Under the pieces are notes generated by a model. It was given only the letters and a program-made list of their open reading frames with translations, was not told where the DNA came from and searched no databases. The position numbers and the translations under genes are program-made. A DNA stretch of 64,000 nucleotides from Magicicada septendecula (taxonomy: Eukaryota; Arthropoda; Insecta; Hemiptera; Cicadidae): contig CM068372.1 in assembly GCA_034769895.1 (NCBI GenBank), positions 440,441,458 to 440,505,457 of the forward strand, read 5' to 3'. Of this stretch, positions 55,470-64,000 are shown piece after piece. Each line of letters starts with the position of its first letter. The first letter of the stretch is position 1.

Positions 55470-56215
55470 CACAGTGTGATGAAGCTTACAATCGGTTTAG
55501 TAAAGCAACACCGGACTCTGAAAACAGATTGCAGATGGGTATACATTTGTTAAATGGAATCTGCAAAGACTCTGGATTGCCAGATATCCACAATTAAACC
55601 CAAGGTGATAGCTTTTTGTGGAACTGATCACGTACGGGCAGAAATTGTTATAGATGGTACTGTCCGGGAACAAGTTAGCAGTTTTGAATACCTGGACTAC
55701 AGTGTGTCTAGTAATGCAAGCAACGACGTGATGCATAAGTTGGATAAGTTCGACCTTATGTGCGGGACGATCAGGCGAACCCTTAAGTCAGCAAGTAAAG
55801 GAACACGCCTAAAATTCTACAAGGTGATGGCTCTTTCCACACTTCTTTATGGGTCTGAGAATTGGACTTTAACGAAATGCCACGCCTGTCGCATCCAAGC
55901 GGCTGAAATGAGATTTCTCAGGCACGTGGCAGGGTATACTCTCCATGATCATAGAAGAAACACAGATATACGGCAGGAACTGAATATTATGAGTATACTC
56001 AACAGGATCGCCCAGTATCGGCTGAATGGGTGGGAACATCTTTGCCGAATGGATGACTGCCGCATCCCCAGATAACTATGGAACTATAAGCCGAGGGGAC
56101 GGAGAGGTGTGGGATGTCCGAGGAACCCGCGCTGAAGTGACCAGTTGTAATATTTCCCTATTTGAGACCGGAACAAACCATTCTTGGTTTAAACCTTGAG
56201 GATGATGATGATGAT
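55470..56215 (+). mobile_element. LINE-A family 3' fragment, copy 3 (best preserved)
   Basis: Upstream frame: SENRLQMGIHLLNGICKDS. Then the intact 173-codon frame 55554-56075: KVIAFCGTDHVRAEIVIDG, VREQVSSFEYLDYSVSSNA, CGTIRRTLKSASKGTRLKF, YKVMALSTLLYGSENWTLT, RIQAAEMRFLRHVAGYTLH, DHRRNTDIRQELNIMSILN, RIAQYRLNGWEHLCRMDD. A stop follows RIPR where copy 2 continues. The non-coding end (GACCGGAACAAACCATTCTT) and a GATGATGATGATGA tail (56200-56214) follow. This is the region just after the RT catalytic box. Confidence 0.92.
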
Positions 56216-57541
56216 AAAGCAAGACTGATTCTCCCTCGTCATCTCTTCGTTTTTCTTCTATTTTTCTTGTTTTCTACACATTATGTCTTGGGTAAATTAT
56301 GGCCGCCCCACATTTCAACGTCGACCATTCGCTTTTTGTATTCATCTTTACGACGAATATCTTCCAATCAACTTGGCCCTAACGCCGCTGTTCCCGAATG
56401 TACGGGTACAGCTACAACCCATTTGGCGCCCAACGCCAGCATGAGGGGAACACAGTTCGCGCGATAGGCCCAAGTCTTCTATGCGCATTTTTTTTTTACC
56501 AGACTCTACGTCTGCCAAATAGATATTTACCACGTGTTCAGATCAGTGGCTGCTGGTGGTGACAATAAAAGGGGGGTTACAAGTTTTCATGAACGCAGGA
56601 TGACTGTCACTTTTTGTATTTCTCATTATGTTAACATACAGTAATTACGAGCGTAAAACTCGGATATCGTTTAAGACAAAATATTTTTAACGTATAGGAT
56701 TTTTTATAAAAATATCAAAATTTATCAGTTAAATAAATATAAAAAATTTTAATAAATTAAAAAATCTTTTAAGTGTTAAATGTTGTGGACACACCTAATT
56801 TTTTTGTTTCTAGCTTTTCTTGTAGAGACAGTAGACTATACCCCTTTTCCAACGAACAAACTATTCAATTCATTTTTAACACAAGTACAAAAGAACTCGG
56901 TAGGTTCTAGGTTTGCTCGTATACACGAACTGCACGTGAGTGTAAACAAAGACAAGAGGACAAGAATTCAGACATCATGCTGCACGTGTCACTGGTGAAC
57001 GATCATATACAGCGCACCTGCCGGAATGTTACAGAACTATTGCAAACTTAATTTTCGTTGCAGGTTAATTTGTCCTATCCCGTGATAGGTGAAAACACAC
57101 ACCGGTTTGTCAGTGTAAAAGCTCCATAAGTGACGTCACTAACGCCGGTTTGCCTGGGTCGTGCAAACTTTATCACGTAGTGCGTAGGTTACGGTGAACA
57201 AATGGACTGGTTACAATTTACCGCACCGCCCAAACATTTTTAACTAAACGTGTAGGACTATAATTTTTTCTTAAAATACAATAGTTTGAAACGTTTTAAA
57301 CATTATGAATTTATGTTTACTAAACGTAAACATTATAAAAAATACATATTGTTACGCCGGTCTACTGATCGTCGTATGGTAGGCTACAGTGGAAAAAAAT
57401 ACAAGGCACCAACTAAGTCGCTAATCATCAGCTTTAATTATCACAATTAAACAGTTTGTAATCAACTAGATAGTCTCTTACAACAAATCAAATAAAAATT
57501 GTTCACATCCAATAAAAATGTCAACTAATAGAATCCCGCAC

Positions 57542-57546
<5 letters not shown>
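56216..57546. other. Unassigned spacer
   Basis: No recognised feature. 56690-56770 is highly AT-rich. Confidence 0.4.

Positions 57547-57605
<59 letters not shown>
57547..57605. repeat. Poly(A) tract, 59 bp
   Basis: An uninterrupted run of 59 A. It could be a recent retrotransposon or retrocopy tail, but no coding remnant or AATAAA signal is evident in the preceding 100 bp apart from AATAAAAAT at about 57513. A microsatellite origin or assembly artefact remains possible. Confidence 0.9.
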
Positions 57606-57607
<2 letters not shown>

Positions 57608-59908
57608 TCGCCACAATACTTCGAACCGCACTGGAATAAATCGCCACTAAAACTGATCTAAGCGTCGCTGAGTGCTTGTATTTATACCCCGCTGATATCC
57701 AGAATAATCCATACTACGCGTCAACAACGCTACTAGAAAACACTAGAGCGCAATTGCTTGCCGCCTTGAACACGTAGTGTGCGCGGCCCGGCGAAATCTG
57801 GATCAATCTCGGGTACGGACGCGTGGTAATTGTCCTTCATCTTAAAGTAGCAGCAATATGTACGCACGCAGACATTATAGCCGGGCTCCGCTGGAATAGC
57901 CGAGAAACACTTAGGATGTTGTATAAGGGCGTAACAATATTATTAAGAAGCCACTGTTTCTGGAGATTGTGCAACCTTCCAACCCTATCACCAGCCACCA
58001 CACGTGCAGATTTGACTGCGCAAAGTCATTCGTACACGTTATTACACCAACGTCTTTTCCACGAAGACGTTAAACGACAGCACCCCATTGTAGACCGTTA
58101 ACGCGCCGTAATTATACAAGGCGACCTTGTAAGCTTCCTTTTTACTTAGTAAAAGAGAAGTGATAAAACGTGTAAAGTAATACCGAAGACGGTTTCACAC
58201 AAACTACTATGCCATTGTTTCATCATCACGAACGCGTTACAACAATTACGATGAGTTAAAACGAAGACGTAATATTAAGGAATTTCTCTGACGATTGCAG
58301 TAATAAAACGCAGGATTATTGTTATTGTTGTATACACTTGGAGAATTGCAGACGTTTAAGTAAACGATGCTTTGTACGTAAGATTGCGTCATCGAAACAA
58401 AACAACAGCCAGGTGTTGAGCAGCATAGTAGACAATTACCACAACAGATTATTATTGTTAACACAAATTCATATAAATTCCACTGACTATTAATAAACCT
58501 TTGATGAGGCGAACAAAGGAAAATGTGCACCGGTCGTGCAAAATAATTGTAAGAACTCTCGAATTTTTCCTTCTATAAACAGATATTTGTAATGGGAAAT
58601 GTAGAGACAAAGTGATTGGGGGGGGGGGGGGATTCAACGCTTTTATTGAAGTCTATACGCATAGGAATCAGCGTCAAGGGATGCGCAGTGTTGAACGTCA
58701 AGACAGAAAATGATACTGGAACAAAATTTCTACGTGATAATGAATTAAGGAGAGTGTAGGAACTATACAGTTTATTTACCGACGGCTTCAGTGGAATGAA
58801 GAGACGAAACGGAAAGGCAACGGCCATGGATCAGCTGCAAATTCAGGTTGCACGAAGAAGTACTGCTTTAGACTAAAATTCATGTCTCTGAGAGGTATGT
58901 GACTTACAAAGAGTGGGCAGGCACGCTCAGTGGTGTAAACAAACTAACGACTACTGAGAAATTCCGATTTGCATTACATTATCAAAACTCACTCAACGCT
59001 CCCTTTCCTTTCATCTGAAAATATGTTGCTCCCAGAATCCAGAGAACTTTTAATTTGCACAAGATACTTCTAACGCATCATTACGATTTCTGTTTTCCTT
59101 TTTTCTTTTTTTTTTTAATTAACATCTTTCTTTTACTTCTACATTTCTTCCACTTGATGAATCCCACACTTTCAAACACTCGCGTTAATGATTTAGCGCC
59201 CCATGGGAAATGGATTCTTTCTTTCACGATAGGGGTAGGAGGTTTTTAACAGTGAGCACACATTTTCATTTTAATAAAAATCCTGAACAATATGTCTTGC
59301 TACACATTTATCAGAATCGTTAAGAAAAAGTTTCCTTTTCTCATATGTTTTACGTTTCTCGCGGAAGAGTTTTCATTCTGGACTGCATTTTCCTTGCCGT
59401 GAACAACGAACCTTCGTTTTCTTTCTTTCGATGACCTTGAAGACACACATTGTGAATAAACAGCTACACATAAACAAATAACAGGATAATTCACTCACTA
59501 ACTGAAAGTAATTAAAAGTACACTAATACTAAACGGTAGTTCACAAATTCGTACTGTTAGTGGTTACTGAAACACAACTACTAGAAAAGTTGTAAACACA
59601 GAACCAGTTTCGCGACAAATTTTGTCGCCATCTGCGACGGTGAATATCAGACTACAGTAAAATTACAAAGTGTTTTTTAATTCCCTTTGCGAGTGGATGC
59701 CAGGCTGACTGTGAACAGGGCGTGACATCATGAATTATATCTATCATGAATCATTGGCCTTGACAAACTTAACGCTATTAACACAAACACACTCAGTCAT
59801 ACTTTATCCCCTCCGAACAGAGTTCAGTCCCATAGTACCTGAGACGACTGCAGCATAGTGCTGGCCACACTACCGTACTTGTACTCTGAACGTCTCGCGT
59901 AAAGCAGT
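57606..59908. other. Unassigned spacer
   Basis: The frames 57823-58101 and 58246-58530 have no recognised domain. G run at 58618-58631 and T run at 59106-59118. No element was found. Confidence 0.35.
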
Positions 59909-60390
59909 CAGGGGCGGATTAGAAGCGCGTGGTGCTTTATGCTGCTATCTATGCCCCCCCTCGATTCAAAATTCAACCTTTTATCCATTATTGCATTATT
60001 TACACTGACAAATGGCATACAAAATTTCGAAAGTTAACAATTATTTTATTAAAGTTTCAAATTACGTATAACAAATATTTAGCTAAATAGTGATTACGAT
60101 GAGGATAGTAGTACTTAAACTTAGGAAATACTAATCGATTAATTTTCGCCTTAACGAAGCCTTGTATAACGTCTTCTAAATCGACCGATCCAAGTAAAAA
60201 ACATAACGAGAACTCTTCGACGAAAAATGTCCACACATTTTCTTATGATTTGGGTTGAGGACATTTTTTTCACATTTATTATCCTCAAAAAGTTTTTGTT
60301 GTTTAGGCCTGAATGGTGCCCCCTCTCACGGCTGAAACCCAGATGCCCGGTGCTGCAGCATACCCTAGCGTTCTGGATAATCCGCCACTG
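59909..60390. mobile_element. hAT-like non-autonomous transposon
   Basis: The left end CAGGGGCGGATTAGAAGCG (59909) and right end, inverted, CAGTGGCGGATTATCCAGAA (ending 60390) share CAG.GGCGGATTA. A looser match continues through GGTGCTTTATGCTGC / GGTATGCTGCAGCACC and C-rich CCCCCTC blocks near both ends. Insect hAT elements of this group start CAG.GGCGGAT. The flanking octamers AAAGCAGT and AAGACAGC agree at only 5 of 8, so the target duplication is decayed or absent. No transposase remnant was seen in 482 bp. Confidence 0.65.
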
Positions 60391-61605
60391 AAGACAGCCT
60401 ACGTTGTCTGACTTATAGACTGCATAGGCGGTAACAAAGGAGCCGGTAATAGATTATTATTATTTTTATTATTACACTAGTGAACACAACGATGATGATG
60501 ATGATGATAATAACGACGAATAGTAGGAAATATTATATCTTACATGGACATGTGGTATATAATTGGTATGGAAACAATTCAGGGCAGAGAGAAACAGAGC
60601 GAATTCCTTAATAATACCGTGTGGAAGAGTAGATCAGTTTTCTCATCTTTGTCTCTCTCTCTCTCTCTCTCCCCCCCCGCCTCTCTTTCTCTCGTACACA
60701 AGGAAGTGTTACCTTTGCCGGTCGTTAAAAATATAACAACAGAGCAACAAGATCTGGTTATCTCAATTGATGCGCGGTTGGGTTGCGCGAGGCTCTGCAT
60801 TAAAGACTTGATAGATGGATAGATAGATACTGTACACTGAGTGTACTACCTTTAGATGACTAGCTAGACAAATCGCTGTTAGCCAATATCAAGTTAACTG
60901 CCGCGGTCGGGGTCTTTGTATGCAATTTGGAATGTTGCGAATCCGTGCGTCGTATCCACCTGCCGCCGCCGCCGCTGGACCGTATCAATTGACCCGTGCA
61001 ATGCTATTACCCGTTAGTGACGTCACACTCTGTACCGTTGTACTGTGTAATTCTACAACAGTGTATTATTGTGTGGGCTGCTGATTACGTCCCCGCACTT
61101 TATTACCTATATGGAGTAACGTTCATATATATATACTACCTACTACGTATAATTTTGTTCTTAATACGAGCCGTCGCAATACAGGGGCTATAATTTGTGT
61201 TATTTAGTGAGTTTCTCTATGAGTGTGAGTGAACCCCGGTACTCAGATCGACCAATAAATAAATAAAATCGGAATTGGCTCAGCGCGGCCGTTTGATATT
61301 ACTACTACCAGTTGTGAGATATGTAATTTCCGGGTCTGTTGCGTAATCCGACCTCTGAACGAGTGTGAGATTGAAACGTAACAGTACCTCCCGCGCGTAT
61401 ATTGATGAGTGCGTGCGCGCGTCTGTTTTATTTTTGGTAGGCTTTTTTTTCTTTGTCCGTTATAGTAAATGCTGTTATGTGTTGCGTCTTCGGTCCGTTT
61501 TTCTTCTACGTATTTGTGATTTATCTCCAGCGATGTATACTTTGACCCATTCGTTTATAGGGGTTGACTGCCTCATTGGTCTGTTCCAGACTGTTCCTTT
61601 TAATT
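60391..61605. other. Unassigned spacer with short repeats
   Basis: GATGATGATGATGATGATAA at 60491-60510, CT/C run at 60652-60678, GATA run at 60821-60832 and CCGCCGCCG at 60963-60975. No gene was recognised. Confidence 0.45.
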
Positions 61606-61609
61606 GTAC

Positions 61610-62010
61610 TCTCTGCTCTTTCCCTTCTTCTTTTCCTCCTTAACCCAGAGGTCGGTAGGCTTGGAATTCCTTTCTTTCCGTAGAAAACCCTCTTGATCCC
61701 AGCATACCTTCTTCCTTATTTTACCCCAATCCATGAACTCCTGCATGGGCCTTCCCCTCCCACTATGCCCTGGGATCATTCCCTCTGTCAGGATGGTCCA
61801 CCTGTTTGAATGGCGTAGCAGGTTAGCGAACATATTACTTCGTGTTTCCACAGTGGACCTAGTCAGTATCCTTTTTCCACCCATTCTCATCAGAACCTCA
61901 TCATTTGGTAGGCCTATTCTTTCCATCCACGGTATTCTTAAGGCCCTCTCCACTTTCCTCAAATCCAGGTTTCCGATCCGTATGTGCGTACGCTTCAAAC
62001 GAAGTTCCCT
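61610..62010 (-). mobile_element. LINE C-terminal fragment, intact frame
   Basis: The 132-codon minus frame reads RKVERALRIPWMERIGLPN, DEVLMRMGGKRILTRSTVE, NMFANLLRHSNRWTILTEG and MIPGHSGRGRPMQEFMDWG. It corresponds to W.WRR..R.SW..K..NE.VL..V...R.L......R....GH.LRH.......EG...G.RGRGRP. This lineage differs from LINE-A; related eroded pieces are at 22.3 and 51.6 kb. It ends near GAAAAGAAGAAGGG (61620-61640). Confidence 0.8.
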
Positions 62011-63026
62011 TCTTACTTACTATTTATTCAGATTACTTCTTCTCATCGCTGTTTTCTGGATATTTACCTTCCTCTTCAGCTTGTAGCACACTATCGGGAA
62101 GCCGTTGTTCGGTCTTTCGTATCACGTGGCCCATTATAGTTGTTGCGTTGGGGTCTTGCGGTCGTTGTATTCAGTCAAGTCATAAATGTCTGTTTAGATT
62201 AGGTTAATTAATCTAAAAGTCTTTTATTAATCTCGTCTTCTTTTAATTTTACTGCTCCCATAAATTGCAGTGAATCACGAAGAACAAGTAATCCTTTTTT
62301 AAAATGGTTTTTATATGCTTAGTCCTCGTCGGGTGAAAACTCCTTACGGACCGGAAGCCTCTGTCGTCGTTCAACGTCTTCCTTCACGTCGGTCTTCAAT
62401 AACGGTTGCTGTGAGCAACGCACTTGTTTGTATAAAACGTGTGTGTACTTATTGTGAAATATAATTTTTTGTTTATCTGTTTATTGCAATCTACCGACAA
62501 ACCAGACACTCACCAGTACGGTTAATGTGAATGGGGTGCGTGCGCATCCAGTAAGCCGTCCCTCATTTCACTAGTTCAATAAACTGTTTATGGGCTATGT
62601 ATAGGTACATAGTTCCGTTAGTCGTTTAGGGTATCTAACAGCCGACACATCGCCACGTAGATCAGTCTGTTATGATGCGCTCATCTATCCGCCTGCGATG
62701 TCCTGAATGTTCCGGGTGCAGAGCCAGGTGAAGAACTTTGTCCATTGCTGTTAATCCCTTGACACCAGCCATTATTGTTGATCATTTTGAAGAAACCTCT
62801 GTATTATTTCGATGGTAGAATTTCGAAGCAGCCCCCCCCCCCCAACAGTACACGAGAGGTCCACATCTGTTTATACTCATATTGTACCTACGAAATAGGA
62901 AGACATGAAACGGTTCGCGCAGATCGTAGCGCGGAAGAGGGGTGTGAGGTGACCAACCGTGACATACAGCCATGCGTGACCAACCGTACGGCCGCGCTAG
63001 AACATAACATTTAGCAGTTTATGAAA
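62011..63026. other. Unassigned spacer
   Basis: C run at 62833-62843. No element was recognised. Confidence 0.4.
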
Positions 63027-63075
63027 TAAGCCCGACGAAGTTGGAGTTACAGAGACTGCTAATTCAACTAACAAG
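63027..63075 (+). repeat. Dispersed 49-bp motif, copy 3
   Basis: AATAAGCCCGACGAAGTTGG, then AGTTACAGAGACTGCTAATT, then CAACTAACAAG. Same motif as at 9256-9304 and 31809-31858. Confidence 0.7.
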
Positions 63076-63454
63076 ATTATTCAACATAAACGTGTATGGA
63101 ATTTACTCTGAAATTTGTATTTCCTCAAGATTTTTACTTTCCAAAATCACAGTGCTCTTATAGCACCTACAAAAATATAGTATTTTGTAGTTTTGTGAAC
63201 TTCGCAGGATTTTTGTACTACAGTTTGGTCACATCTGAATTATTTGAAATTTTAATTATTCGAAATCGCCACATTTACACAAATCCCCACCATTTCCCCA
63301 CTTACCATTTTGAGGCTTCAAATTTCGCCAGTGTGGGGGAAAATCCCCATACCTGGCAACTCTGTGTTCTGAACACAGAATGATTGCTCTGTAAACAACG
63401 TGTCAAAGCTACGCATGCGCAATAATATCTTTTGACATTGCGCAGCCAGACACC

Positions 63455-63703
63455 CGTTTCATATCTAATTATTTTATCTGTAAGCGAGTAACGTTTTACG
63501 AGTGGACAAGTCGTGTCGATAATATGGCATGTAGACCGAATTTGTATAAATTGTGCCCGAACTGTTTTTGCTTGTTTTATGCCTGTATGTTTTTCACGAT
63601 ACAGCTTTTTATCAAAGTGCATTCCAAGGTACGCTACTGCATAAGGCTGTGGAGTAGTTTTATAAAATGTTACGTTGAAATGACACTTAAATGTTATATG
63701 CAC
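63455..63703 (-). mobile_element. Possible jockey-like LINE fragment
   Basis: The minus frame reads TTPQPYAVAYLGMHFDKKL, YREKHTGIKQAKTVRAQ, a LVKRYSLTDKIIRYETGVW segment and then loses similarity. The order KYLG..LD..LTW..HI..K......L.L.NK...Y...LW is that of jockey-clade RT C-termini. A divergent copy of the same block is at 50.05-50.3 kb. Confidence 0.6.
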
Positions 63704-64000
63704 AATGTGTTCTGCTTATAGCTGTTGTAATGTACGGGCGTCTTTTCTGTTACAGGTAAATTGAACGTTCGAGTGTATTTACCATTCGTCTAGTGATATT
63801 TTCTGCTATGGTTGTGAAGGAAATTGGTCTCACCTGAAGGTAACATAAACCATGATTTTTATATTAACTTTTATATAATAAAAAAATGTCTCGTTGCATG
63901 AGGTCTGGAAGGTGTCACATTTCCGCTGTGGCATCACTTATGATGTGAGTTACGCGATGCTGATCACATGTAGGCCAAGTTTCAGTCAATATGTGTCACA
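63704..64000. other. Unassigned window end
   Basis: No recognised feature. Confidence 0.4.

Overview
This looks like intergenic or intronic nuclear DNA from an arthropod, most likely an insect. The evidence is an AT-rich base composition with very long CT, CA, GA and TTC microsatellites, degenerate CCTAA/TTAGG-type repeats at about 37.13-37.17 kb, and dense decayed transposable elements of types common in insects. I found no convincing host protein-coding gene, no rRNA or tRNA gene and no prokaryotic feature. Most open frames in the window are microsatellite translations or fragments of broken transposons.

The dominant content is about twenty 5'-truncated non-LTR retrotransposon (LINE) fragments of the endonuclease-reverse transcriptase type. 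Most keep only the region downstream of the RT palm (YGSETW-like, Q(A)(S/A)EM.FLR-like and GRPR.RW-like motifs), and many end in a short GAA/GAT-type microsatellite. The best preserved are at 16.7-17.7, 35.4-36.6, 38.2-38.7, 43.8-44.8, 46.7-47.3 and 55.5-56.2 kb. Two jockey-like fragments lie near 49.6-50.3 and 63.5-63.7 kb.

A second layer is DNA transposons. There is a Merlin-like element with an 8-bp target duplication (7.78-8.57 kb) and a Tigger/pogo-like element flanked by TA (32.77-33.58 kb), with a second fragment at 46.27 kb. There are four mariner remnants (13.6, 41.0, 48.1-48.8 and 48.9-50.4 kb, the last with a jockey LINE inserted in it) and hAT-like ends or short elements (7.4, 24.9 and 59.9-60.4 kb).

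The most interesting layer is Penelope-like. Two fragments of GIY-YIG-endonuclease coding sequence (5.05-5.39 and 52.4-53.0 kb, both on the minus strand) are each followed on the same strand by a hammerhead ribozyme motif (CTGANGA, stem II, GAAAC). Further intact or decayed hammerhead motifs occur at about 6.05, 18.3, 19.0, 21.1, 24.7, 26.15, 28.1, 28.2/28.4, 29.7, 34.1, 43.57 and 54.63 kb. Many sit in inverted-repeat (foldback) elements. Across unrelated families the helix III strand after GAAA is self-complementary and ends in a GUC or GUA cleavage triplet, which suggests ribozymes that pair as dimers.

Other structure includes a 43-bp minisatellite at 10.85-12.22 kb with an 11-monomer higher-order repeat and no indels, a perfect 146-bp inverted duplication of a LINE tail (39.59-40.24 kb), and a dispersed 780-bp repeat present twice (18.42 and 20.53 kb). 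The elements do not form a pathway. The layout is a graveyard of nested insertions.
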